Shown in pieces: positions 1 to 6,921 of a DNA stretch of 17,417 bases. Numbering within the stretch: position 1 is the first letter of the stretch; the number at the start of each line of letters is the position of its first letter. The translations under genes were made by a program, and so were the position numbers. The DNA lies in the NCBI GenBank assembly GCA_000438255.1, contig FR901861.1, positions 1 through 17,417 of the forward strand. The letters are read 5' to 3'. Source of the stretch: Clostridium sp. CAG:389. Its GTDB lineage: Bacteria > Bacillota > Clostridia > TANB77 > CAG-508. The notes beneath the pieces were generated by a model. The model was not told the origin of the DNA, did not search any database, and saw only the letters and a list, made by a program, of their open reading frames with translations.

Positions 1-95
1 ATTTTCAAAAACATATAGGCAACAAAACCCCAAAAAGCATCTTACTGAACTATAACAATTTTTTTGATATTTTATTATTTTTCGACAAATTTTTC

Positions 96-124
96 GGGAC
101 ATATCTATAATCTGATGTTATAAT
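96..124 (+). promoter_or_regulatory. Extended -10 promoter for the 54-aa membrane peptide
   Basis: A -35-like GGGACA (96-101) is followed after 17 nt by a perfect TATAAT (119-124). A TG dinucleotide at 116-117 makes it an extended -10 element. Transcription should start near 131, giving a leader of about 70 nt before the small gene at 199. Upstream, 1-95 is very AT-rich and shows no gene; its content belongs to whatever lies left of the window. Confidence 0.55.
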
Positions 125-198
125 ATAAATAGTTTTTTCATAATTAGGAATATTTTTTATTTCAATGAATATTATATCTTGTAGAAATGGAGGTGCCC

Positions 199-363
199 AT
201 GTTTTTATTTATTTCAATATTTTTTATAATCATAACTTTTTTATTCTTATGGATGTTACTAATATCTATTAAAAATTCTAGAACAATAGAAGAACAGAAT
301 ATTGAAGATGACTTACAAATGCAATTTTTAAAAAAATATGTCGCAATTCACAGAATAAAATAA
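199..363 (+). CDS. Small single-pass membrane peptide (54 aa), function unknown
   Basis: An open frame of 54 codons starts at ATG 199 and stops with TAA at 361-363. A strong GGAGG (189-193) lies 5 nt upstream, and an extended -10 promoter precedes it. Residues 1-23 are almost entirely Phe, Ile and Leu and form one transmembrane helix (MFLFISIFF...). A hydrophilic tail of about 30 residues follows, with an acidic patch (EEQNIEDD) and a basic end (KKYVAIHRIK). The lack of a positive N-terminus and the charged C-terminal part suggest N-out/C-in or a tail-out anchor; the topology is inference. tadA lies 83 nt downstream with its own promoter. I recognise no family. It could be a small regulator or partner of a membrane protein, but the sequence does not say which. 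Confidence 0.6.
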   Translation: MFLFISIFFIIITFLFLWMLLISIKNSRTIEEQNIEDDLQMQFLKKYVAIHRIK

Positions 364-378
364 ATTTCATATAAAATC

Positions 379-407
379 TTGATTTTCGGAAAATTTAATT
401 TTATAAT
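379..407 (+). promoter_or_regulatory. Sigma-A-type promoter of tadA
   Basis: TTGATT (379-384), a 17-nt spacer, and perfect TATAAT (402-407). The predicted start near 414 leaves a leader of about 33 nt containing the AAAGGG ribosome site (430-435) for the start at 447. Confidence 0.6.
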
Positions 408-446
408 TTTTATATAGAATTAATATTTTAAAGGGAATTTAAGAAA

Positions 447-917
447 ATGGAAGAAAAATTTATGAAAGAAGCTTTAAAAGAAGCTAAAAAAGCCTATGAT
501 AAACTAGAAGTACCCGTAGGAGCAGTAATAGTAAAAGATGGAAAAATTATAGCAAGAGCGCATAATTTAAAAGAAACAAAATTTGATACAACAAGACATG
601 CTGAAATTTTAGCAATTCAAAAAGCAAGTAAAAAGCTAAATTCATGGAGATTATTAGATTGTGAAATGTATGTGACATTAGAGCCATGCTCTATGTGTGC
701 AGGTGCTCTAATAAATTCTAGAATAAAAAAAGTTTATATAGGAGCGAGTGATGAAAAGACAGGAGCGGTTGGTTCAGTATTAAATTTGTTAGATGATTAT
801 ACTTTTAATCATAAAGTTGAGTATGAAAAAGGAATTTTACAGGATGAGTGTGAAGAATTGTTGAAGGATTTCTTTAAAAATTTAAGAAAAATTAAGAAAA
901 GTATTCTAAATACTTGA
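447..917 (+). CDS. tadA: tRNA-specific adenosine deaminase TadA
   Basis: This 156-residue cytidine/deoxycytidylate-deaminase-fold enzyme converts adenosine to inosine at the wobble position (A34), mainly of tRNA-Arg(ACG). This lets one tRNA read several codons. The zinc site is intact: H51-A-E53 (RHAEILAIQ), with E53 as the proton shuttle, and P80-C81-x-x-C84 (EPCSMCAGAL). The motif LLDCEMYVTLEPC is typical of TadA rather than of free-nucleoside deaminases, and the length is the usual one. In many Bacillota tadA is followed by the SRP RNA and dnaX. Here a transporter follows instead, and I see no SRP RNA tetraloop signature. It has its own promoter at 379-407 and an AAAGGG site 11 nt before the start. 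Confidence 0.93.
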   Translation: MEEKFMKEALKEAKKAYDKLEVPVGAVIVKDGKIIARAHNLKETKFDTTRHAEILAIQKASKKLNSWRLLDCEMYVTLEPCSMCAGALINSRIKKVYIGASDEKTGAVGSVLNLLDDYTFNHKVEYEKGILQDECEELLKDFFKNLRKIKKSILNT

Positions 918-943
918 TATTTGGAATATTTTTATTATATAAT
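914..943 (+). promoter_or_regulatory. Promoter of the DAACS transporter
   Basis: TTGATA (914-919) overlaps the tadA stop codon and is followed after 18 nt by perfect TATAAT (938-943). Transcription would begin near 950 and give a leader of about 100 nt, described separately. Confidence 0.5.
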
Positions 944-953
944 AGAAAAAATC

Positions 954-1034
954 CTTGAAATATAATTATATTTCGAGTTGCCTTAAACAAACAGGTCCGT
1001 AATAGAAAAGTGAAGAGGAAAAATGCAGGCGGAC
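954..1034 (+). promoter_or_regulatory. Structured 5' leader of the transporter gene (unidentified)
   Basis: The leader holds a near-perfect AT-rich hairpin: 954-964 pairs with 967-977, with one G-U pair and a tight loop. It is followed by a second possible pairing of GTCCG (995-999) with CGGAC (1030-1034), enclosing about 30 purine-rich bases. CCTT (982-985) could pair with AAGG just before the start codon, close to the ribosome site. I could not match it to a riboswitch class I know, and it lacks the GGAA tetraloop context of SRP RNA. It may be only a stabilising leader. Confidence 0.3.
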
Positions 1035-1048
1035 AGAAAGGTAGTATT

Positions 1049-2320
1049 ATGAAAAAATTTTTATCAAATTACAAATCAACAATTATACTTTTAGTTGCGA
1101 TAATTGTTGGAAGCATCGTTGGAGTAATCTTTAAAGAAAAAGCAACTATATTAAGTCCATTGGGAGACTTATTTTTAAATCTATTATTAGTTATAATTGT
1201 TCCACTAATTTTTTTGAACATTACAACAGCAATATCAAAAATGAAGCAACCTAAGAGATTAGGAAAAATAATTGGTTCTATAATTTTAGTATTTGTTATA
1301 ACATCTATTATAGCTGTATTAGTAGGATTTGCAAGTACATATTTTGTAAAACTCATAAATACAGAAGATGGAGAACAAATAAGAGCAACGTTACAGGAAA
1401 CAGAAGATACATCATCTGATGATACATCAGAAGAAGAAATGACAATTGCAGATAGAACTGTAAAATTACTTACAGTTAATGACTTTTCAAAATTACTTTC
1501 AAAAGATAATATAATTGCACTTTTGGTATTTTCAATAATAGTAGGAATTGCAATAAATATGTCAGGCGAAAAAGGAGAACCAGTTAGACAAATATTAGAA
1601 TCAGCAAATAATATTATGGAAAATATAGTAAAAATTATAATGTATTATGCACCAATAGGATTAGGATGTTATATGGCGGCATTTATAGGAAGTTTTGGTA
1701 CTTCAATAGCGGTTGGATATTTAAAAACATTTTTAGTATATTTAGTAGTTGCTGTTTTATACTATTTTGTAATGTATAGTCTATATGCCTTTATAGCTGG
1801 TGGAAAAAATGGAGTAAAAGCATTTTGGAAAAATGTTATTCCTGCAACAATTACTGCAATGGGAACATGTTCAAGTGCAGCATGTATTCCAATAAATATA
1901 GAATCAACAAAAAAAATGGGAGTTCCAGAAGATATTGCAGAAACAACAATTCCATTAGGAACTAGCTTTCATAAAGATGGATCTATAATAGGTTCTGTAT
2001 TTAAAATAATGTTTTTAGTTGGACTTTTTGGAACAAGCTTGGCAACAGCAGGAGATGTTTTCACTGTTTTAGGTGTCGCATTACTTGCAAATTTATTAAT
2101 AACAGCAGTTCCAATAGGTGGTGGAACTATATCAGAAATGCTTATTATAACTATGTTGGGGTATCCAGTTGCAGCATTGCCAATTTTGACAATTATTGCA
2201 ACAATAATTGATATGCCTGCAACTGTTCTAAATGTAATTGGAGATGATGTTGCTTCAATGATGGTTACTAGAATAGTTGATGGAAAAAAATATTTCTTGG
2301 ATGAGCCAAAAGAAAAATAG
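1049..2320 (+). CDS. Dicarboxylate/amino acid:cation symporter (DAACS, SDF family), probably for a neutral substrate
   Basis: This 423-residue membrane transporter has the glutamate-transporter fold and would couple uptake of a small carboxylate or amino acid to Na+ or H+. Hairpin 1 carries the serine-rich stretch (GTCSSAAC, 272-279). The TM7 NMDGT motif appears as HKDGS (308-312) with its Asp kept. TM8 reads DMPATVLNVIGD (388-399). By comparison with archaeal GltPh, the amino-group Asp (D388), Asn (N395) and the sodium-site Asp (D399) are present. The Arg that binds the side-chain carboxylate (R397 in GltPh) is Ala391, which argues against glutamate or aspartate and for a neutral amino acid. 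Residues 105-131 form an unusually acidic Ser/Thr-rich loop. I chose ATG 1049, with GAAAGG 7 nt upstream. An in-frame GTG at 1010 has no good ribosome site and would add a charged, non-conserved extension. Confidence 0.85.
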   Translation: MKKFLSNYKSTIILLVAIIVGSIVGVIFKEKATILSPLGDLFLNLLLVIIVPLIFLNITTAISKMKQPKRLGKIIGSIILVFVITSIIAVLVGFASTYFVKLINTEDGEQIRATLQETEDTSSDDTSEEEMTIADRTVKLLTVNDFSKLLSKDNIIALLVFSIIVGIAINMSGEKGEPVRQILESANNIMENIVKIIMYYAPIGLGCYMAAFIGSFGTSIAVGYLKTFLVYLVVAVLYYFVMYSLYAFIAGGKNGVKAFWKNVIPATITAMGTCSSAACIPINIESTKKMGVPEDIAETTIPLGTSFHKDGSIIGSVFKIMFLVGLFGTSLATAGDVFTVLGVALLANLLITAVPIGGGTISEMLIITMLGYPVAALPILTIIATIIDMPATVLNVIGDDVASMMVTRIVDGKKYFLDEPKEK

Positions 2321-2391
2321 TTTTAATTAAATATATAGTGGATTTAATATATAAAATTTGAAGAAAGAAAAAATAATAATAGATAAAATGA

Positions 2392-2448
2392 GAGATTAAG
2401 GTATGAATTTTCCAGTATTGGTAAATGTATTTTAATCTCGTTTTTTTT
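2392..2448 (+). terminator. Intrinsic terminator of the transporter gene
   Basis: GAGATTAA (2392-2399) pairs with TTAATCTC (2432-2439). An inner stem forms from ATTTTCC and GGTAAAT. A run of eight T follows at 2441-2448. It lies about 70 nt after the stop codon. Confidence 0.75.
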
Positions 2449-2494
2449 ATTTATAAATTGTAAAATTGCAATTATTATATGTAAAACAATAAAA

Positions 2495-2514
2495 AACGGG
2501 ATTAAGATCCCGTT
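2495..2514 (-). terminator. Intrinsic terminator of the leftward dgt-like/phosphoesterase/UAP operon
   Basis: AACGGGAT and ATCCCGTT form a perfect 8-bp stem around a TAAG loop. On the minus strand it is followed by a T-rich run (GTTTTTTATTG). It lies 17 nt beyond the stop of the pyrophosphorylase gene, back to back with the terminator of the converging transporter gene. Confidence 0.8.
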
Positions 2515-2531
2515 CATTGATTTTTTGAATT

Positions 2532-3791
2532 TTAATAATTATTGAGAATTAAGTGTTGTTTGTTATATTTTTCAATTGCTGTATCAGGATTATAAATACC
2601 TGTAAAATTTTTAATAGGTGCAAATTCTTCATTTTCATTTACACGAAGAAGTAGCATGCCATCAAAATATGAAAAAGCATCGAAGATAAAGTTTTCAAAT
2701 TTAAATGTGTTTGGTTTGTCTGGAACCTGTTTAACCCCTTCTTCATTTACAAAGGAATTTTTTTTGAAAGCTCTATGATATACTAAATCTATATTTGCTG
2801 ATTTTTTAATAGCATCAAGACTCATTATATGTGATAGCATATTGGCTTCTCTGAATAGGTATGTATTTGAATTTGATATTTTACTTTCAGATAGCTCTAA
2901 TGTTATACAGTCATAATCTAAGATAGCAGGTTTACCATCTTTTAAACAATAAACAGCAGTTTTTTCTAAGGGTTCTTTTTTGAAAATTGATTTTGATCCT
3001 ATTGACATATTATTTGAAATTGTTAAACCTAAAAATAGAGGGTCAATGTTTTTTAGTAAAACATTGTCAATTCCACCAAAGGAAATCCAATTTATACGTT
3101 GTTTTTCTAAATCATCTATAATCCCATTTTTTTGCATAGACTTAAAAACATTCCCATTTCCATTTGAAGCTTCTTTTATTAAATAAGGTTCTTGTAATAT
3201 AAGTTTACCTTCTAAATTAATTAGGGGAAGCTTATTTTGCTTAAAAAATTTTATTTTTTCTTTTGGATAATTAAAATAATTATTTATTTCAAAAAAATAT
3301 TTTGTTGCAGAATCATTTTCTTCACTTGTCATTATATACCAAGGTAAAATGATATTATATTTTTTATTATTTTCTATTATGTTTTCAGCCATTATTTGAA
3401 ATAAGGATTTTTTAATAGGTTTTAAATTCAACATATATGTACCTTTAGGACCTTTATATCCAAGTCTTGTACCTTGACCGCCAGCCATAGTAACAACTGC
3501 AAATTCATTACTTCTTATAATGGCTTCACCTATTTTTGAATAATAATTTATTTCATAAGCAGATAGTCTATCCTTTTCTATATGAGGTATTGGTGAAATT
3601 TTTATATTAGTGTCGTAATGAAAATTTAAAGACTTTTTATAAAGTGTTAATATTTTTTCAAAGTCAATAGTTAATATTTGATTAAGTAATTTCTCTTTTT
3701 CATCTTGTGTAAGTTCATCATAAAAATATAATAAATGTTCTTGATTATATTTTTTTAATATATCTTTTGCTAATTTTAATTTGTTTTCCAT
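2532..3791 (-). CDS. UAP1-type UDP-N-acetylhexosamine pyrophosphorylase (UDPGP family)
   Basis: This 419-residue cytoplasmic nucleotidyltransferase should make a UDP-sugar, probably UDP-GlcNAc or UDP-GalNAc, from UTP and a sugar 1-phosphate. The UTP-binding signature MAGGQGTRLG..GPKG lies at 102-117. Other stretches match the eukaryotic UAP1/AGX layout: WYIMTS (151-156), SNGNGNVFKSM where UAP1 has PDGNGG, then FGGIDNVLLKNIDPLFLG, YHRAFKK, FENFIFDAF and NEEFAPIKN. It is therefore neither bacterial GlmU, which has a C-terminal left-handed beta-helix, nor GalU. It is last in a leftward operon. Its AAAGGAGC site (3798-3805) overlaps the stop codon of the phosphoesterase gene 12 nt upstream, which suggests translational coupling. 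The substrate (GlcNAc-1-P, GalNAc-1-P or Glc-1-P) cannot be settled from sequence. Confidence 0.85.
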   Translation of the reverse strand: MENKLKLAKDILKKYNQEHLLYFYDELTQDEKEKLLNQILTIDFEKILTLYKKSLNFHYDTNIKISPIPHIEKDRLSAYEINYYSKIGEAIIRSNEFAVVTMAGGQGTRLGYKGPKGTYMLNLKPIKKSLFQIMAENIIENNKKYNIILPWYIMTSEENDSATKYFFEINNYFNYPKEKIKFFKQNKLPLINLEGKLILQEPYLIKEASNGNGNVFKSMQKNGIIDDLEKQRINWISFGGIDNVLLKNIDPLFLGLTISNNMSIGSKSIFKKEPLEKTAVYCLKDGKPAILDYDCITLELSESKISNSNTYLFREANMLSHIMSLDAIKKSANIDLVYHRAFKKNSFVNEEGVKQVPDKPNTFKFENFIFDAFSYFDGMLLLRVNENEEFAPIKNFTGIYNPDTAIEKYNKQHLILNNY

Positions 3792-3803
3792 AGTTAAGCT
3801 CCT

Positions 3804-4607
3804 TTATATATTATTGGAAATTGCGGATTTCAAGGTTTTGATAATTATATCTTTATTAGGAATATCAGAATTTTCTAAATCTTCAATTTTTTTTTTTATA
3901 TTGTAAGGTATTCTAACTAAATTAAATGATATGGAATCTAATTTTGTATCTCCCAAATACCCTTCTAGTATAATATATGATGCAAGTGTTGAAAATTTAT
4001 TATTTATATCGTCAATATTGGTATTATGCATTTCTACTGGAATTCCTACACTTCCGGCATTAAAAAGAGTTTTATTTTTAAATCTTACACAGTAAGGTGT
4101 GTGAATATGCCCATAACCTATGATATCCGGTTTTGGGTCTATTTCCGTTTTGCCAATAAAAGGAGTATTCTCAAAAAGTCTTTCTGGATTTTTGATTTCA
4201 AGATGATGGTATTTAGTATCTTTATTTGAAAACATTGGGTTGTATATTTCATCAAGACCATATGGAGATGCATGAAAAAGTCTTATTAAGTGTCCACTCA
4301 TATAAAATTCATATGAGATTGGAAGAGAAGACATAAATTCGGTACGTTCTTCTCCAATACGATTTCTTGTCCAAAAATTTTTACCTTTTGAGCTTGGTTT
4401 ACAGATTGCGTAATCGCAATTTCCGAGTAAGATTACATCACATACTTGTCTTACTTTATCTATTACTAAATCTGGATGAGTGCATTTTGTAATACAATCT
4501 CCTAAACAAAAAATTTTATTTATTTTTCTATTTTTTATATCTTCTAATACAGCGTTTAGTGCAGTAATATTTCCATGAATATCAGAAATAATTGCTATTT
4601 TGTCCAT
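3804..4607 (-). CDS. Calcineurin-like metallophosphoesterase (YfcE-related)
   Basis: This 267-residue cytoplasmic enzyme has the full two-metal phosphoesterase set: D9-x-H11 (SDIHGN), GD (36-37, LGDC), GNCD (62-65, the YfcE-type form of GNHD) and GHIH (166-169), followed by NAGSVGIP. This family cleaves phosphodiesters or phosphomonoesters of small molecules; the physiological substrate is not predictable here. It is longer than the ~180-residue YfcE proteins, with extra sequence between the GNCD and GHIH motifs and at the C-terminus. It is the middle gene of a leftward operon, 66 nt after the dGTPase-like gene and 12 nt before the pyrophosphorylase. A strong AAGGAGG site (4614-4620) lies 6 nt from the start. 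Shared transcription with a dNTP hydrolase and a nucleotide-sugar enzyme suggests nucleotide-related housekeeping, as inference. Confidence 0.82.
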   Translation of the reverse strand: MDKIAIISDIHGNITALNAVLEDIKNRKINKIFCLGDCITKCTHPDLVIDKVRQVCDVILLGNCDYAICKPSSKGKNFWTRNRIGEERTEFMSSLPISYEFYMSGHLIRLFHASPYGLDEIYNPMFSNKDTKYHHLEIKNPERLFENTPFIGKTEIDPKPDIIGYGHIHTPYCVRFKNKTLFNAGSVGIPVEMHNTNIDDINNKFSTLASYIILEGYLGDTKLDSISFNLVRIPYNIKKKIEDLENSDIPNKDIIIKTLKSAISNNI

Positions 4608-4673
4608 ATTTTACCTCCTTTATATTATGGTTTTAAATTATATGGTTTTTTAAAATAAGAAAATTTATAATAT

Positions 4674-5879
4674 TTAAAAATGGATAATTTCATTATAAAT
4701 TTCAATAGCAAAATTATCAGTCATACCAGAAATGTAGTAAATAATAGCCTTATAAAAATCCCTTTTGTTATCAATAGAAAATAAAATTTTATTTTTTAAT
4801 TTTAAATTTTCCCTGTTTCCAAAATCATAATAATTATAAATAAAATTAATGAAGCCATTTCCTAATTTTGGATAAGTTTTGCTTAAAACCTGTAAATTAT
4901 TTAATGTGTTTACATTATCATAGGTAGATTTTAACAAATCATAAATTTCATTAATAACAATACTAAAATATCTTCTTGAAGGTTCAAGTTTTTTAGAAAG
5001 ATATATATGCTTATAGTTAAATTCTTTGATTTTGTTCATTAGATTTAGGGCTTCATTAGAGAAACACAAACCATTTTCTGGTGATGAATTTTCACACAAG
5101 TCACGAATCAAATCATTAATTATGATAGTATTATTTATTGGCTCATTTTTAGAAGTTATATTTAATAACGCGAAAAGATCATCTACATGTTCATCTAAGA
5201 TTCCAAGAGTGATAGCATCTTCTATGTCACGACAAATATAAGAGATTTTGTCTGAAATTTTGACAACACAACCTTCCCAAGTAAATGGAGCATACTGATT
5301 TGGAAAAGTATAATTTTTTAAATCAATATAATCTTCTCTTGGTCTTATGCAATTTTCATCTATTTCACCACAGTGTGAAATAATTCCATCTCTTACAGCA
5401 TATGTTAAATCTAGATTTTGCATATATTTATTGTTATCTTCTAAAAGCTCAATATTATCAACTAATTCAAGACCATTTTTTTCGTGCCAGAATGAACAGT
5501 TTAAATCTCTTTTTGATATTTCGGATAATATTTGTTCTCCTTGATGACCAAATGGACTATGACCGATGTCATGTGCGACAGATATTGCTTTTGTTAGTTC
5601 AGTGTTTAGACTTAAATATTTTGCAATTGTATAGCTTATAGATTCAACGTGTGTTACGTGTTCGATTCTTGTACATATGTGGTCATTTTCTGGTGAAAAA
5701 AATACTTGTGTTTTATGTTTTAAACGTCTATAAGCATTACTATGTATTATTCTAGTATAATCTCTTTGAAAATCATTTCTTATGTCATTATTTCTTGAAT
5801 ATAGTGGGGTTTCTCTTTTGATAGCTTTTTCCCAAATTGGATTTTCTGGATTTGTTGCATATTTTTCAAACTTCTTCAT
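4674..5879 (-). CDS. dgt: Deoxyguanosine triphosphate triphosphohydrolase-like protein (HD domain)
   Basis: This 401-residue HD-superfamily enzyme is expected to split a dNTP into deoxynucleoside and triphosphate and so limit or balance dNTP pools. The family N-terminus NAYRRLKHKTQVF (48-60) is present, followed by the metal ligands: H74 in RIEHVTHV, then H103-D104 in AHDIGHSPFGHQGE. Further on, DKISYICRDIEDA supplies the usual downstream Asp. The length fits bacterial dGTPase-like proteins; which dNTP is preferred is unknown. It is the first gene of a three-gene leftward operon. A GAAGGAGG site (5886-5893) lies 6 nt before the start. A TATACT box on the minus strand at 5942-5937 is a plausible -10, but I see no good -35. 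The operon start is divergent from the small-peptide/guanylate-kinase-like operon. Confidence 0.88.
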   Translation of the reverse strand: MKKFEKYATNPENPIWEKAIKRETPLYSRNNDIRNDFQRDYTRIIHSNAYRRLKHKTQVFFSPENDHICTRIEHVTHVESISYTIAKYLSLNTELTKAISVAHDIGHSPFGHQGEQILSEISKRDLNCSFWHEKNGLELVDNIELLEDNNKYMQNLDLTYAVRDGIISHCGEIDENCIRPREDYIDLKNYTFPNQYAPFTWEGCVVKISDKISYICRDIEDAITLGILDEHVDDLFALLNITSKNEPINNTIIINDLIRDLCENSSPENGLCFSNEALNLMNKIKEFNYKHIYLSKKLEPSRRYFSIVINEIYDLLKSTYDNVNTLNNLQVLSKTYPKLGNGFINFIYNYYDFGNRENLKLKNKILFSIDNKRDFYKAIIYYISGMTDNFAIEIYNEIIHF

Positions 5880-5984
5880 TATGTTCCTCCTTCGAAATTA
5901 AAATTATTATATATTCAATTTTTGTTTAAGGTATATAGTATAAATACATTTTACTACAAATATTGATAAAAATCTATAAATTTA

Positions 5985-6013
5985 TTGAAATAGAAGATAT
6001 TAAATAGTATAAT
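5985..6013 (+). promoter_or_regulatory. Promoter of the small acidic peptide/guanylate-kinase-like operon
   Basis: TTGAAA (5985-5990), a 17-nt spacer and perfect TATAAT (6008-6013). Transcription should start near 6020, about 27 nt before the first start codon. It is divergent from the leftward dgt operon. Confidence 0.65.
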
Positions 6014-6046
6014 AATTTTGAAATATATGAAGGGAGCTTTTCAAAA

Positions 6047-6169
6047 ATGTTTAATTTAGTAAAAGATGATTTTGATGATAATATGGATGATATTATGAAA
6101 TCAATAAATAAAATGTTAGATGTAGAAGAAGAAAAAAACGAAAAGAAAAACGAAGAAGAGGACAAATAA
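6047..6169 (+). CDS. Small highly charged peptide (40 aa), function unknown
   Basis: Forty codons run from ATG 6047 to TAA 6167-6169, with AGGGAGC (6031-6037) about 9 nt upstream and a strong promoter before it. The peptide has no hydrophobic segment. The first half (MFNLVKDDFDDNMDD) is acidic and helical; the second half is nearly all Glu, Lys and Asn (EEEKNEKKNEEE). Its stop codon is separated by a single base from the ATG of the guanylate-kinase-like gene, so the two are almost certainly co-translated. It may be a short acidic partner or simply a leader that loads ribosomes for the next gene. No family is recognised. Confidence 0.55.
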   Translation: MFNLVKDDFDDNMDDIMKSINKMLDVEEEKNEKKNEEEDK

Positions 6170-6170
6170 G

Positions 6171-6758
6171 ATGAAAATAATTTATATAATTGGAAAAAGT
6201 TCAGTAGGAAAAGATACAATATATCAAATTTTAAAAAAGAAAATGAATCTAAAAACATATGTAATGTATACAACTAGACCGATTAGAACTGGTGAAAAAA
6301 ATGGAATAGATTATTATTATTTGAAACAAGAAGAAATGGAAAAATATATAAATGAAATAGACTCAAAAGTAATGGAATACAGAACCTATAATACAGTTTA
6401 TGGACCTTGGACATATGCAACAATAATGGATAAGCAATTTGAATCTGATAATGACTTATTAATGGAAGGCACTTTGGAATCATATAATGCTGTAAGAATG
6501 TATTTTGAAAATGATAAAAAAATAAATGTAATTCCAATATATATAGAAGTTGATGATGGAATTAGATTAGAAAGAGCGCTAAAAAGAGAAAAAGAACAAG
6601 AAAATCCAAAATATGAAGAACTATGTAGAAGATTTTTAGCTGATAGTCAAGATTTTTCAGAAGAAAAAATTGAAGAAAGTGGTATTGAGAAAAGATTTCA
6701 AAATATTAATTTAGATGATTGTGTAAAAGAAATCATAGAATATATTAAAAGTAGATAA
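6171..6758 (+). CDS. Guanylate kinase-like nucleoside monophosphate kinase
   Basis: This 195-residue P-loop kinase has the guanylate-kinase layout: P-loop GKSSVGKDT (8-16); the GMP-binding stretch YTTRPIRTGEKNGIDYYYL (33-51), which matches the family TTRxxRxGExxGxdY pattern; EYRTYNTVYG (69-78), the E-x8-YG substrate loop; and a lid region rich in Arg, Lys and Glu (ALKREKEQE). Family members phosphorylate GMP or dGMP with ATP. The P-loop is unlike the GPSGxGKS/GT of housekeeping Gmk, and the gene is not beside rpoZ or remA, so it is probably a paralogue and the usual gmk should lie elsewhere. It is co-transcribed with the 40-residue peptide. The 163 nt after it, up to the OLE RNA start, are A-rich and show no terminator. 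Confidence 0.75.
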   Translation: MKIIYIIGKSSVGKDTIYQILKKKMNLKTYVMYTTRPIRTGEKNGIDYYYLKQEEMEKYINEIDSKVMEYRTYNTVYGPWTYATIMDKQFESDNDLLMEGTLESYNAVRMYFENDKKINVIPIYIEVDDGIRLERALKREKEQENPKYEELCRRFLADSQDFSEEKIEESGIEKRFQNINLDDCVKEIIEYIKSR

Positions 6759-6886
6759 TAACAAGAAAAAAAGAAAATAATTACAAAATAATGAGAAAAT
6801 AAGAGAAAATAAAAGAAAATACTACATAAATATTAAAAACATAATCAACAAATCGATTAGTAGTTAAAGAAAAGTTTTAAAAGAAA

Positions 6887-6915
6887 TTGGAATATTCTTA
6901 AAAATAAGTTATAAT
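6887..6915 (+). promoter_or_regulatory. Dedicated promoter of the OLE RNA
   Basis: TTGGAA (6887-6892), a 17-nt spacer and perfect TATAAT (6910-6915). The expected start is about 6922, exactly where the G+C content rises and the structured RNA begins. This argues that the RNA is made from its own promoter rather than only as part of an upstream operon. Confidence 0.65.
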
Positions 6916-6921
6916 ATTAAT

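Noticed and set aside
918..1048. SRP (4.5S/scRNA) RNA after tadA, the usual place in Bacillota
   Set aside because: The conserved GGAA-capped S-domain hairpin is not present; GTCCG and CGGAC are there but enclose about 30 unrelated bases.
1010..1048. GTG start giving a 13-residue longer transporter
   Set aside because: No ribosome site at proper distance; the added residues are charged and not like a DAACS N-terminus, and ATG 1049 has GAAAGG.
5974..6537. Minus-strand frames opposite the guanylate-kinase-like gene
   Set aside because: Low-complexity Ser/Phe/Leu proteins without ribosome sites, explained as mirror images of the AT-rich coding strand.
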